Below, piece by piece: positions 36,099 to 51,208 of a stretch of 64,000 nucleotides of DNA; the stretch's first letter is position 1; each line of letters opens with the position of its first letter. Position numbers and translations under genes: made by a program. This stretch comes from Selaginella tamariscina (Eukaryota > Streptophyta > Lycopodiopsida > Selaginellales > Selaginellaceae), in NCBI GenBank assembly GCA_003024785.1, contig PUQB01000439.1, positions 1 through 64,000 of the forward strand. Direction: 5' to 3'. Below the pieces are notes generated by a model. The model saw nothing but the letters and a program-made list of their open reading frames with translations, did no database searches and was not told the DNA's origin.

Positions 36099-38695
36099 AT
36101 CCACGCTAGAACCGATCTAATCGAAGAAGATAGAGAATTTTTGAGCGATTGAATATGTAATTGGGAAGAAAACACTGAATTGCTCCAGAGTCTTCTCAAT
36201 GCGGCACACAATCGAGCAACCCTAGAAAATGTTGAGTGTGAATGAGAGAGAAAAACAGAGAAATCCTGCGGCATATAAAGGTAGGAGGGCGAGACTAGAT
36301 AGTCAGCGCCCACAGGCCAGGCGGGAATAACGGACGGCAGAGATCGGCCGGAGAAACCCCGACGGCGATACTCCATAGCCATACCTCCTTCCCGTTAGGG
36401 CTTTCCAATACTCCGCGTCAGGGCAGGGAATATCCCGCTGGTTTGAAAAATTCGGCAAAAAGTATGTGTACAGGTGTCGGCATCCATATGTCTCACGACA
36501 GCCACCTCAAAGCCGGACCGTGATTGTTTGCGGCTCTTGATGAATCGTACGTCTCGTGTGTATGGGCGGACCTTTGTATTCAAAATCCAACTGACCTCGA
36601 ATTATCTAGATAAGACTGCGTACATATATATAGTATTATGGACTGAAAACACTGCATGAAAGTTATGCGTGTGAGCTGGGTTGAACACTTACAGTAGAAC
36701 ACAGGTAACCTCTACCATATGCACACATATACAAGTACACAGTTAATATCGATCACGTTTATTGTTTTTCTTCGAAAATATATCATGTCACTTTTTATTT
36801 TAGAAGTGGTAATTATTTAGATGTTACACGGGAGGTAACATCTCATCGGACCATGCTGCATGTTGGTACGGATCAAGATTGCACATGTACGGATGGATCC
36901 GTATCTGCAGTGATATTACACGGGCGAATGATGGTGTAGTTGACCACGGCCTGAAATAGTACAGACAACTTTTATGTGCTTGATGCATGCGCCTTTTGGT
37001 TCAAGTCGTCGTGCTGGCATCCAGCCTGTCATGAGAAACTTTTCTTCAAAAGTCAACATTTTGTAACTCCTTTCTGCGACCTGGGGTATATTCTTGTATC
37101 ATTAAAAAGGCGCTAACAGCAACAACCCCTTTGTCCAGAAGATTACTTTTGAATTCCTAGGGCACACGTGGCAGTCAGCATCAGACTTTGCTTGCACATA
37201 AAGCTTCGTAAACGTTAACACGGATTTGAACATGCTTTACAAAATAAACCTTCTACGGTACTTGAATTCCGGTCTCCCCTTCTACAGATATATATAGTCA
37301 TAATGACCGGTGTATCTGGATATACAGTTGTTTGTATATGTCAGATTCAGTATCAAGACTAGTAATATGAATAGTGAGAATATATGAGGTTGCTGCTGAC
37401 CCTAGACAATTAATCTGTATATGCATTGATACGTCAAATGGATGAGGAAATGCTTCCCTCATACAACATTCAATGCTTCACTTTTTATTTATTTATTAAC
37501 GAAATAAATAATAGAATGCAATCGATGGTGACACCGAGGCAGCACCATCTAGATCAACGGTGGTTCTGTCTAAGGTGGACGCGTAAACTTTGAATATGTG
37601 CGGTGAGCCCAAAAACTAGCTTTAGGGCTACAGAGCTTATAAATGTTTTTTAATTCAACGGTCGTGGTTGCATTACGCGTACCAGATTGTGGAAAGGAAG
37701 AAACAGCAGGTCGGGTTAAAAGAAGTCAAGTTTAGGAAAGTTTTAAGTAACCATGATTGTAGGGTTTGAATGTTTATCACTCTGACTCTGTACCCTTGTC
37801 AACCTAGGCTATATACTAACCAGAATTCGTACCTATTCTTCAAATTTGAACGTTTGTGCATTGGCATTTTCTATAAAGCTTAGACTGTAGCGTATTCGCA
37901 CTCACACTCACTGGCGTAGACTTTAGAGAGAGAGAGAATTCATACGTACGTGGTGGACTAATGAACTGATTATTTATGTTAATTAACATCAATTAAACAG
38001 TTGTTTCCTTGCTGTCTATCGTATATAAAAGAAACTCAGGCACACTTACGTACAGACAAAGAGATTCCATCAGATAGAACATACAAGTCTTCATAAGTAC
38101 ACAATTTACGTGTGTGTTATGTTGCGTGTTTGAGAAGTCATATTAATATATATATTTTACTTATTATTAAGTAAAATTTAAGAAAATTACATATATTCTT
38201 CCGAATTTATCGTATCAGATTCTGCAATATTTTTTTAAAATTATATTTATCTTAATATTACTATTTTATAATAGTTATTTCTAAAAATAATATTTTCTTA
38301 TTTGACTAATTTTTTTCAATTTGCTACAAATTATATATGTGTGTGCATGTATTCATTTCATTTCATTCTAATTTGTTATAAATTAAATTTGGTCATTCTA
38401 TTTCTCAACATAAATAAATAAAATTAAAATAAGATGAAGTTTTAAAAATATATTTTATTTTTGTTTAATTATTTTCTTAGATTTTTATATTTAAACGTTA
38501 AAAATTTGAAATGGTAATTTTAAAATTAAAATTATTTATCTTTTAAATTTTTATATGTGTCACACGTACTGAATAAAGGTGATTTATAGATGATGTATAA
38601 TAGATATATGATATTGCAATATATTAGCATGTTTTACCCTTAAACCCTTTATGATAGCCTAACCCTAAAACAGGACATTAGGGTTCTTCTTCGTG
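36099..38695. other. Intergenic region, no gene recognised
   Basis: The first ~300 bases are GC-richer and probably hold the 5' UTR and promoter of the IQM-like gene. The remainder is AT-rich with no frame that resembles a protein. Two telo-box-like words lie at its right end just before the next gene. Confidence 0.4.
38661..38689 (+). promoter_or_regulatory. Telo-box-like motifs upstream of the membrane-protein gene
   Basis: AACCCTAAA at 38661-38669 and TTAGGGTTC at 38679-38687, within 40 bases of the ATG at 38696. AAACCCTAA-type words are common in plant promoters and 5' leaders (family knowledge). Confidence 0.5.
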
Positions 38696-40211
38696 ATGAA
38701 CAGAGCTTTGAGGGCGCTGCGCACTCACATTCGAATTGCGGGGCATCGATCGTTCTCTTCTGCTCCAGATTGTAAGTCTCTCTCACAATTCCATTTCTCT
38801 GACCTTCTCTGATTTTGCAATTGCATTTAAAGCTGCGCGAAGTCATATAAACGAGCATTCTTCAGCTTTTACAGATATCCTCAAAGGCGTTTTGAGGCCG
38901 CACCAGCAAGGTATATGTATACACCGACATATACACATATATACTGAATGAAATTTTGATATATACACAACACACACACCCACACATACACCCACCCACA
39001 TACACACACACACACACACATATATATATATGACGAACACTTATTATGTGCATGTATTATGGTATCTAGCTCTATAAAATGCATACAATATATAAGCAAA
39101 CATATTAAGCTGCTAACTAATAGATTCTTAGACGTATCTACTTGTGTGTGTTTCTGTATGTGTACGTATATGTATGTATAGAGAGAGAGAGAGAGAGGTG
39201 TGTTGTGTGTGTGTGTATCTGTCTGTGTCACACACACAGCGAATAAATCTATATACACATACATAATACGAGTTCTGTGTATCTACTCACGGACAAACAT
39301 ATACACGCATTATAGATGTTTTCTTGATAAGTTACCTCATTTACATATATTTACGGAACCCCATGCATATATATACTCACAAAAAGGTTTCACTTGATTG
39401 CTATATATGTGTATGTGCATGTGTGCGTGTGTATAGAAACTTCTTCAATGCAGGCTCATTGGGATGTAGAGTGCTATATTCAAGCACCAGAGAGGCTTAC
39501 CGACATCATGAATTTAATTTCCCTTGGTGTAAAGTTTCAGAGCATCAAACCAAGGGTAAATGTTTAACTATAGCTATACACGTATATACACACATTTACA
39601 TGTGCATTCTATCCAGAACCTATTCAAAGAGTGTTTATTGCTACTCCGAAAGAGGACGAGGACAAGACAGCTGTGATCATCTCATTATGGATCAAAAGAC
39701 TATGGTTGCCAACCATAGCTGTGGTAACTGTGGTAATGGGATGGCAATACCCCTTAGTTTGATCGTGAATTTGCTACTTCTCGTATGGAGCACCAAGCCT
39801 ACACCTGCCTCCATTCACGTTTGGCTCGAAGAGGTGTGGATGTGCGTGTTGCGTGCGTGCGTACGCGTGTGTTGTCTCCCTTATTCAACAACCCTTGTGG
39901 GTGAAAATGCAGAGACGGATGGAATCTGCAACTCGGAAGAATGGTTTGGAGAAGTTCAAGGATCAGGTAAAGGTTCACATTATGTATATTTATAAACATA
40001 ATGTATAGTTCAATACTAAACTTTGCAAATATGTTTATATACAATATATATACTGTGCGTATTTGCAGATTAACTTTAATCTGGTGAAGCATATACAAGT
40101 TGAGGATCATTTACTGTTTGTTTGGCGAGGGTGAGCGGTCTCACCGAGTCTATGGTGCTTATTGGGATCTTGGGGATTGGTGGGTTCTTCATTCCTCTAC
40201 AGTTTTCTTAA
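38696..40211 (+). CDS. Conserved membrane protein of unknown function, probable organelle targeting
   Basis: Not recognised by name. The first exon (MNRALRALRTHIRIAGHRSFSSAP) is basic and serine-rich without acidic residues, like a mitochondrial or plastid presequence. The later exons give AHWDVECYIQAPERLTDIMN, RVFIATPKEDEDKTAVIISLW, a hydrophobic double segment (RLWLPTIAVVTVVMGW and LSLIVNLLLLVWSTKPTP), then QPLWVKMQRRMESA, INFNLVKHIQVEDHLLF and a C-terminal hydrophobic end (MVLIGILGIGGFFIPLQ). Splice sites are canonical. One base is missing in the C run at 39750-39753 and another near 40123. The ATG is chosen because it opens the presequence. Confidence 0.62.
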
Positions 40212-40269
40212 GGTACTGAATAATGCATTGTGAGTCTACCCTTTGTACAGATGGATTGGTTTTATAAAC

Positions 40270-40314
<45 letters not shown>

Positions 40315-41469
40315 ACACACACACACACACGTCAGCATAAGACATATAGTTGAAAGATATCATTAGAAATTTGGCTCCTCATATGAATTTTCTAATATGC
40401 CTGCATAAAATACTAATAGTTTAACTCCATTAGCAATCCCTCATCTTTACTTTAAACAAATGCACATGTATGCATTAATATGATTATATTGATGTGTGTG
40501 TGTGTGTGAAATTTATTTTAAATTTCTTCATAGATGTGTATGTACGTAACTTTAGAAATATATATATGCATATGAATATTTTGTAAGTTTTCTAATATTT
40601 TTGTAGCAATTACTAATTATTTTGTATTAAAAAACACGCGTGTATATAACATAGTTTATCTTTATATTCTCAATTACTTATAATGCATATTATTGAAAAT
40701 AATGTTTATATGTTCCTTTATACATATGGAAATTATATTTAATTTTAAATTTAATTAAGATTTTAATAGTATTTAGTAATGTTTTATAAAATTAAAGGAT
40801 TGATGATGATTGTATAATCATAAAACATATATGAAACTTTTCTCGCAAAGGCTCTGGGTTATTTAAAATCCAACGCTGTGGTTACAGGATTCTTATCTCT
40901 GTATTGGAGATTCAAACTATTTTTAAAAATATTTTTAAGTATCAAATGTTAAGGTTCATATTTTAAACTATATGTTAATTAAATAATTAATTTTTATTTC
41001 TCTTAAATTTCGTTGGTTATAAATAAATTAATATCTTAATATTCTTTGTTTAAATATTAATCAAATTAATTGTTTTTAACTAAGAAATATTAATTATTAA
41101 AATAATAGTAAAGGGACAAAGTATAGATTAAACTTTATTTTAGTTGTAAGCTTTTTTTCATATGTTAATTATAAAAATAATTAGTATATCTTAAGCTAGT
41201 TTAGATTTTAAACTTCTTTTAAAAAAGACAATTTAATTAGTAAATTACTTTTAAATATTTGGAGTAAATATTCTTTTAATGGCATGTGTGCTATATTAAT
41301 TCACTATTTTAAATTTTAATATAGATATACATGTATATATTTCAGCCACGTCTGTATTTAAGGGTATTATACACATATGTGTATTATATTTTTGCTACAC
41401 GTCATTATTTAACACAATAATACTATATAAATATACTTAAGAATAAGTGTAAGTTGTAGTTTATATTTA
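40212..41469. other. AT-rich intergenic DNA with a (CT)n microsatellite at 40271-40310
   Basis: No coding sequence recognised. CT repeat followed by CA repeat near 40315. The left edge of the duplicated F-box/kinase segment begins near 41430. Confidence 0.5.
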
Positions 41470-42796
41470 TTATAAATAAACTTGATTAACATGGTATTGA
41501 GATTGTCCTGTTAACCTATTCCGCCAAGATCCAACAGTCTGTCCAACAGTCTGGATAAACTCGACTTCGGCATTAGGAAAGATCCTCTTCATCCTTGCAA
41601 TGAACACGCCATTATAGATTACGTCCGGGTGATAACCCCACAAGTCCAACTTCACTTTCTTCACTGTGTCCATTGTAGTCCACCTTATGTAAAAACTGCA
41701 TAAACATGTTGGTAATCTATATATAAATATTTCTTATATACTCACCTCCAGAAGCGCACATGTGATTTCAAGCTCCTCAATGCTCTTTTGATTCTTTAAT
41801 ACTCCAAAGAATGTTTTTGTGCTATTGTACTGAAGTTAGTGAACAGGTGAAGGCTTTTCAAATCTGGTAATGTGTTTATGCAGTGGCTGGAAAACACGAG
41901 ATCTGTCTGGTATAAGCTTAGCTTGTTGAGCTGCTTAAGTGGTGGGAAGGATGGGAAACGCTTGTCTTGGATTACTATCAAGCTGTCTATTGGGGTGCTT
42001 AAACACAACACTTGCGTCATCCAATGTAAGATGTCTCAAGTTCGGTGTGTAGATTTCTAACGTGCGTCCTTTGTATTTGAGCTCGATTAGGTTTTCCGAG
42101 ACAAGGTGAAATCCTTGGTGCACCTTGCGTAGAGAGTTCTAACTCTTAATCCCGGACAAGCGAGTTATCTTCTTATAAGCCAGATACTGGCAAGTAACGA
42201 AAAACACCGACTTTTTATGCTTTTGTTCACCGGGAGTGCCTCTAGATCGGACCATCTAGCGTTCTTCTTGTCTTCTGGCCGGAAGTCGAGGATCAAAGAC
42301 TCGAGGTTCTCGCAACTGAGTACGAGCGGGAAGAGATCGGAGGTTTCAATTGTGTCCCCTTCAGTGAACTGCAGTGTGAGGTTCTTAAGGGTGGTCTTGA
42401 AGTGGTTTAGATTGCTGAGGATGGTCCACATGTGGAGGTCATTGGAGAGCCCAGAAACACATAGGTTATTTAGCTCGAAAGAGATGATGCTTGAACTGCT
42501 TGCTCAAAACATATGCAGTCTTGGTGGTGTAACTGCACCGCGGAGCTGTATCCATGTTGATGTTGATGTTCCTACCATCCTGTAGATAAGAACCACATGT
42601 GTGTGTGCGTGCGTGCGTGTGTGTGTGTGAAGAGAGAGGGGATACTTACCTAGATGCTCGTCTCCACTCACTGGATACACCAGCAATGGCCAACCTGATT
42701 ATATAAACATTACTTCTAGAAAATATACCTATATAAAATCATCTGCGTGGCGGTCAAAATATCAGAGACGATATCAGATGGAAACATCTCGCACAT
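41470..42796 (-). CDS. F-box/LRR protein with FBD domain, copy A (frame disrupted)
   Basis: Minus strand from ATG 42796: MCEMFPSDIVSDIL (F-box), LAIAGVSSEWRRAS, leucine-rich stretches (MWTILSNLNHFKTTLKNLTLQFTEGD; LFPLVLSCENLESLILDF; FPSFPPLKQLNKLSLYQTDLVF), IYTPNLRHLTLDD, and the FBD end MDTVKKVKLDLWGYHPDV with KRIFPNAEVEF. Family role: substrate adaptor of SCF ubiquitin ligases; the target is unknown. A base is missing in the F-box exon relative to copy B (near 42753), and further frame changes occur between exons, so it may be a pseudogene or contain consensus errors. It keeps the complete FBD end that copy B lacks. Confidence 0.72.
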
Positions 42797-42883
42797 ATGG
42801 AACTAATGATACTCGCTTATATCATACCTTTGTGAAAGGGACTGCTAGGATTAGGCTGGATAACTTGTTAGGGCAGAGTCGCC

Positions 42884-43860
42884 ATGGCAGATTGGAGCGA
42901 TGTTGCGGCTACAGATCTCGTATCGGAGCTCTTCCGGCGCGTCTCGTAGATTTAAGGCCGCAAATGTTTCTATATATGACACAAAACACATGTATGTATT
43001 TTAGTATATCTTGCACGATCATATGTATTATATTTAGATTTAGCAGTTCATATACCATTTGTTAGTATGTAATTGTGTGCTGTATGTATATGGCTACACA
43101 CAAAATCGGTGTTTACATATGTAGTTCTATATTAGATTTACCGTACCCAGGACACAGAAAGGGTTTTATATATATATATTATATATATATACTTATTTGT
43201 GTAGATTTGATGCATATAGGCATCTAGTTGCTCATATGTTTTTATTGTATACAACTCACACTTTTTTTGTCGGAGACTGACATATACACATGTAGTACTG
43301 TACATATACACAAGAACATTGTTTGCAGGGCCTCCAGGATGTGGACAGGGAACACAATATTGCCTGTGTCATTTGGCTACTGGTGATATGCTTAGAGCTG
43401 CTGTTGCTGCTCAGACTCTTCTAAAGTTACTGGTGAGCCTTTGATTCAAAGAAAGGATGAGTCTTGCAAAGCAGGCTTGATGGTTTTCACATGCAAACTA
43501 AGCCAGTAAGTTGTGTATGTGTGCGTGTGTTCTTATATTATGTGTGTGTGTGTGTGTGTGTGTTATTCATCTTTGCACATGAACCCGGGCATTTCCGATG
43601 TTTTATGAAGAGTCATTGCCCAAGTCGGTGCTAGAAACAGCTGTGTTACTGTGTTGCATACTGGTATTTCTTCCCATGTATGTCGAAATGTAGCACATAT
43701 GTATTATCACACGCACGCACACACAAACACACACACACACACATTAAGACTATGTTTGTATGTAACTTCTGAATGATATGTAGGTGATTGATTATTACAC
43801 AAAGAAATGTTGCCTTGCAGCCACCGGCTGAAGTTATAGATTTATCTTCTTGTTGGAAAA
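42884..43860 (+). pseudogene. Adenylate kinase pseudogene, copy A
   Basis: Truncated duplicate of the kinase at 45775-47678. Exon 1 keeps SDVAATDLVSELFR, then runs out of frame. In exon 2 the P-loop [10 protein letters not shown] reads [10 protein letters not shown] (lysine lost) and 21 bases following it are deleted. Exon 2 is then joined directly to the equivalent of exon 5 (TTACTGGTGAGCCTTTGATT) near 43425, removing the LID-side and core exons. The last exon (VIDYYTKK) ends in an early stop. The active-site lysine is essential in this family, so no activity is expected. Confidence 0.88.
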
Positions 43861-44239
43861 CATGTTTTTCTTTTGCTTATAGTGCGCACGTGTGTAATTG
43901 AAATAACGTTACAATATTATATAATATAATATCAGTTAAGTTCATGTTGTGATTAAACTCCAACGATGTAGTTATGTTAATTTTAAAACATATCTTAATT
44001 GAATGATTAAGTTTTATTACTTGTAAAAATATAATATCTTAATATTATTCTTTTGTGTAAATACTAATGAAATATAATGCTTTAATTGAATCCTAAAGAT
44101 GTCTTAAGTTTAAAAATTTATTTCAGTCTTTTCTTTTTTATAAAATATTTGAAATGATGCATAAATATACTATATGAACGTAAGATATTTAAGAACAAGT
44201 GTAGTTTATTTATTATAAATAAACTTGATTAACATGGTA

Positions 44240-44441
44240 TTGAGATTGTTTTAAACTCGACTTTGGCATTTGGAAAGATCCTCTCCATCCGTCTAACGAA
44301 ATCTCCACGGTAGCTTACGCTGCTGTGATAACCCGCAAGTCCAGCTTTACATTCTTCACTGTGTCCATTGTAGCTCCATTCTTATATGTAAAAACTGCAT
44401 AAACATGTTGGTAATATAGCAACAATCTCTCTCTCTCTCTC

Positions 44442-44485
<44 letters not shown>

Positions 44486-45649
44486 TCTCTTCTCTCCTCT
44501 TCTCTCTCTCTTAACTCACCTCAAGAAGCCCACATGAGATTTTAAGCTCTTCAATGCTCTTTTGATTCTTTAAAACTCCAAAGAATGTTTCTTGTGCTAT
44601 TCTAGTGGAGTCAGCGAACAGGTGAAGGCTTTTCACATGTGGCAATGTGTTTATGCAGTGGCTGGTAAACACGAGACTTGTCCGGTAGAAGCTTAGCTTG
44701 TTGAGCTGCTTAAGTGGTGGCAAGGATGCCAAACTGTTGGATTGGATTAATGTCAAGCTGTCTAGAGCCTGCAAATTGTGGTAATTGAACACAATCGTCC
44801 ATACATTTCCCTCTCAATGTAAGATGTTTCAAGTTCGGCGTGTAGATTTCTACGCTGCGTCTGGTTGGTCCTGTTATGTACATATCGCAGGTGTAAGTGA
44901 GCTTGATTAGGGATGCCGAAGACAAGGTGAAATCCATGGTGCACATTGCAGTGGAGATTTCCAGCTCTTCTACTCCCGGACAAGCAGAGATTATCTTCTC
45001 ATAAGCAGGCCAGATACTGGCAAGTAACGAAAAACACCGACTTTAATGCTTTTGTTCACAGGGAGTGCTCTAGATCGGACCATCTAGCCTTCGTTTCGTC
45101 CCCTTCCCGTGGGAAGTAGAGGATCAATCCCTCGAGGTTCTCACAACTGAGTACGAGCGGGAAAAGCTCGGAGGTTTCAATTATGTGCTCTGCAGTAAAC
45201 TGCAGTGTGAGGTTCTTAAGGGTGGTTCTGAAGTGGTTTAGATTGCTGAGGATTGTCCACATGTGGAGGTCATTGGAGAGCCCAGAAATACATAGGCTAT
45301 TTTAGCTCGAAAGAGATGATGCTTGAAACTGCTTGCTCAAAACATATGCAGTCTTGCTGGTGTAATCTGCACCGTGGAGCTGTATCCATGTTGATGTTGA
45401 TGTTCCCTACCATCCTGTAGATAAGAACCACATGTGTGTGTGTGCGTGCGTGTGTGCGAGAGAGAGAGGGGGATACTTACCTAGATGCTCGTCTCCACTC
45501 ACTGGATACACCAGCAATGGCCAACCTGATTATATAAAACATTACTACATGTAACTAGGGTAGAAAATATATGGTTACCTATACATAAAATCATCTGCGT
45601 GGCGGCTCAAAATATCAGAGACGATATCAGGTGGCAACATCTCGCACAT
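44240..45649 (-). CDS. F-box/LRR protein, copy B (FBD end truncated)
   Basis: Minus strand from ATG 45649: MCEMLPPDIVSDILSRHADDFM (F-box), then leucine-rich blocks parallel to copy A (LNHFRTTLKNLTLQF; LFPLVLSCENLEGLILYF; LASLPPLKQLNKLSFYRTSLVF; IYTPNLKHLTL). The FBD end reads MDTVKNVKLDLR, then shifts frame to a stop near 44315; a 40-base deletion follows (copy A has it). The F-box exon is intact here, unlike copy A. Shared with copy A are the interspersed exon order and splice sites. Probable SCF adaptor of unknown target, with a damaged C-terminus. Confidence 0.7.
44426..44510. repeat. (CT)n-rich microsatellite in F-box copy B intron
   Basis: 85 bases of CT/TCTC repeat absent from the matching intron of copy A, so it expanded or was gained after the duplication. 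Confidence 0.85.
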
Positions 45650-45774
45650 ATGAACCTAAAGACTCGCTTATATAGTATATACCAAATCTAATACCTTTGT
45701 GAAACGGACGGCTAGGATTGGGTCAGTGTTTAGTCATAAACTTGTTAGGGCTCAGAGTTTAGGGCAAAGCCGCC
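45650..45774. promoter_or_regulatory. Short divergent promoter between F-box copy B and adenylate kinase
   Basis: Only 125 bases separate the two ATG codons, so both transcription starts must share or overlap regulatory DNA. The matching gap in unit A is 87 bases. Confidence 0.55.
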
Positions 45775-47678
<1,904 letters not shown>

Positions 47679-48241
47679 ATTTGTGTATCCTGTATCATCT
47701 TGTCTTGAAAATGTGGTTTTCTTTTGCCTATATCATGCAAGTGTGTTGTGTATAAAACAAAATCAAGTTTCAGCATATTTATATATCAATATATACTGAA
47801 ACTTGATTTATATATATATATAATATATATATTCAATATATTTATTTTATTAAGACTCATGCATTACATACATGTTGTATTTGATAATAATCTTTATTTA
47901 TACAATGTTATTAAATTCAACTCTTGAATGCTTTGTAAATAAAGCAATGCCAAATGTAAAACATTGAATATATATATTGTGTGTGTGTGTCTATATATAT
48001 GTATATATATATATTATATTATGTTTATCTCTCCAAAATGTTTTACAAATACTTTTGAGATTTTGTATTTTTGTTATCAATTAAGTTTAAGAATTTTAAT
48101 TCCATATAATGATACTTCATCAATAATAATTAACTTTAATTTTCTTATTATATTTAAATATCACTATTCATACGTATATAATTTAAATTATCTATATTTT
48201 ACATGCATCATGTATTATTGATGCACATATTTTGATTACAT
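47679..48241. other. 3' flank of adenylate kinase, AT-rich
   Basis: Contains a probable polyadenylation signal and AT repeats. No gene seen. Confidence 0.4.
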
Positions 48242-48950
48242 TAGGGGCCAACGCCCACCAATAATTAAATTAGGAATATCACATTAGGCTAATTAAATCT
48301 AATTTATTAATTTAATTACATTTCATTCTCACCAACTTAATTTAATTGAAATAATTAGGGCACAGGAATGGAATTAATTTAATTAGCTAATTACATTCCA
48401 ACTAAAATATTAATAAATTAATTCACCCGCCAATTCCAAATGTCAAATATCAAACAAGTTGATCTTGGATACGCAATTCATTGGCTTCATCAGGCTAAGG
48501 TTCATTCCAATTAGCTGAAATTGTCATTAAGCCTTGTTCTTATCTTTCCTTATTTGTGTAATCCTTTCCTCCTCCTTTTTTAACTGTACAGCAAGAAGAT
48601 CTCCTCCCTGCTCCAATTAGGCTGCCAATTGTGCTTTTCTACTAAAGATATATGTGTATCATGCAGTCCATGCAACCCATGCTCACCTTGAATTCATTAC
48701 TGCCACACCCAAAACCCTAATTGAGTTAATGATACAGGCTGAGTTCAATTAAAAAATTAAAGATTTCCTGTGTTGAGCTAATTTAATTATAATTAGTTAA
48801 TTAAAAAAATCTTTGATGAGAATGATTTTCAATTAAATTAGGGCAATTAAATTAAGCTAATTAAATTGGAACTTAATTGGGCCGGTTGGAATTCAATTAA
48901 AAAGTTAATTGAAATTAAGTTAATTTAATTGTTGGTGGGCGTTGGCCCTA
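48242..48950. mobile_element. MITE-like DNA transposon (709 bp) with terminal inverted repeats
   Basis: Left end AGGGGCCAACGCCCACCAAT and right end, read on the minus strand, AGGGCCAACGCCCACCAACA: TIRs of about 30 bases including following AATTAAATTA. Inside there is no coding frame and a high content of AATTAA words. The flanks GATTACAT and GATTTTAT could be a mutated 8-bp duplication, which together with the TAGGG start would suggest the hAT group; that assignment is inference. Confidence 0.75.
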
Positions 48951-50979
48951 GATTTTATATATCTATGAGATTTTATAATCCTTGCAATTATATATTTTAT
49001 TAGATAAGATTTATTAATTCTATCATAATGTATAGAATAATTATTTAATATCTTTTCATTATTATTAAAATCGTTTATATTTATTAAGTATGTTCTTCAT
49101 TTATAATAATTAATTTAAAATGATAATAATTTATTCTTATATTTGATTTTCTTAAAGAAAAAGGAAGCTAACATTTAAATTTAATATAATAACTTAAAAC
49201 TTTTAAATTTTAATTTTTTCTTAATAATTTTTAAAAATTTAAAATTGTATAATTTTTAAGTTTCTTATTTTCTATTAATAAATTATTTTTTTTTATATGG
49301 AAGTACATTATTCTAATAAAGCTATGGAATCTTTAATTTTTTAAATTTCTTTTTTTTAATTATATTTATAATGGAACTAATAATTAATAAAGATAGGAAT
49401 TTTCTAATAAAAAGAAAGTAATTGATTTAAAATCAAATTGTTTCTTTTAAAACTTTTGATTTAATAAGAAATATAAAAGATTATTAATTTTTTATTAATT
49501 TCAAGAGTGTTAATAGAGTTATTAACACATATTTAAAATAATAATACAAAATAAAAATTTATTAAATAATAATTAACAGAATCACTAAAGAAATATATAT
49601 GACAAAAAGATATTTAATAAATTTTCTGAAACGACTTTTAAAAGCGCTGCAAGATTTATGATTTGTTTTTAATTAAAAATAAAATGATAATGTTGTTATG
49701 TAAAAAAGAGTAGATTAAATTGGATATATATTTATAATAATAAAGCTTTAAAAATTAATCAATAATAATATTAATAATATTAATGATCTTTAAAAGTTAT
49801 GTATATTATGCATAAATTAATAATTACTATTATAAGTGTACATTTACTAAATGAATTTATTATGTGGTAATAATGAATTTATAACTTGATATTGTTTCTT
49901 ATTGTTATCCTTATAAATGTTTAATAAAAAAAAAATTTAAACACATATATAATATTATTCATATACACACTCGTATATAATTGTGTCATAATAATATCAT
50001 GTTTCTTCTTATATTATAATGATTTAAAATGAAAGATCCTTCACAGTATCAATGAATGAAATAATTTTTTCTTTATTAAATTAATTTAATAATTTCATGA
50101 TTTTTTGTTGTTCTCTTATAAAAAATATAATAAATAATTTTTAAAAATTTAAAAAATTAAAAATTATATTTTGGATGTATATGTCAAAGGTGCATATACA
50201 TACATACATGTGTACACACGTGTGTCTGAAATCTTTAAATGAAATTTTATAAAAGTAACACTACTTATTTATGTAAATAGAGGTGGCTATAATTAATTAC
50301 TTTTAATAATTAAATAAATTAAACACTACTTGTTTATGTAAATAACATTATATTTAACATGAAACATTATTCCTTTTAAAGTATATTTCAATAGTATGCT
50401 AATAGTACATGTCAATAAATTAAAAAAAAGTGTTTTTATGTTTTATATACAAAAACTCAAAAAGATCTTTTTATTTTTAAAATTTATAAATTATATAATT
50501 ATTACATTTATTTTAATAACACATTTAACACAGGACCATCTTCCGAATGTTAACGTCAATTATCACTAAGATTTATAAGTCTTTTTATTTTTATTTTTAT
50601 AAATAATTTAATTATTTTATATAAAAATAAATTATTTTAATCAAGTTAATCTTTAATAATTTTAATTTTATCTTTTAATTATTTATACGTGAATATAGAT
50701 AGTTACTTTAACCTTATCATTTATGTAAAGAATATTAAATTTAACATTAAACATTAGTATATTTAACAATATATTCTTATAATGAACAAAGTGTTTTTTA
50801 AACATTTACATTCGTTGTTGTTTATAGACTTATTATACACATTTTATACATTTTTCTGTATGCTGTGTAGCGCGTCTTAGAATAATGATAGCAATATACA
50901 TCACAAGGTATATTGTTTAATAGGAGGATTAAACACACACACACACACACACACACTTGATATTCATTACTGCAATATA
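48951..50979. other. Extremely AT-rich intergenic DNA
   Basis: About 2 kb dominated by A/T homopolymers and TTTAAT words. No coding sequence or RNA recognised. A CA repeat at 50933-50956 lies directly before the SEP1-like gene. Confidence 0.45.
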
Positions 50980-51175
50980 TTATTCACTTGAGGCAGATCT
51001 GAAAATCCCAAATGCAGTTATTACTCCGATAACTCCTGTGATTGCCAATGCAGGAGTTGGAGCCGGCGTTGTCAAGCCAACAGTCTAATAAGTATAACAG
51101 TTAGAAACTTAGTATTCTACACACACACACACACACACGGACATACATACAACATATACATACATATACACATAT

Positions 51176-51208
<33 letters not shown>

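Noticed and set aside
36095-36382. Open frame upstream of the IQM-like gene as a separate gene
   Set aside because: No recognisable domain, serine-rich, and it overlaps the likely 5' UTR of the minus-strand IQM-like gene; it ends in the base run that contains that gene's ATG.
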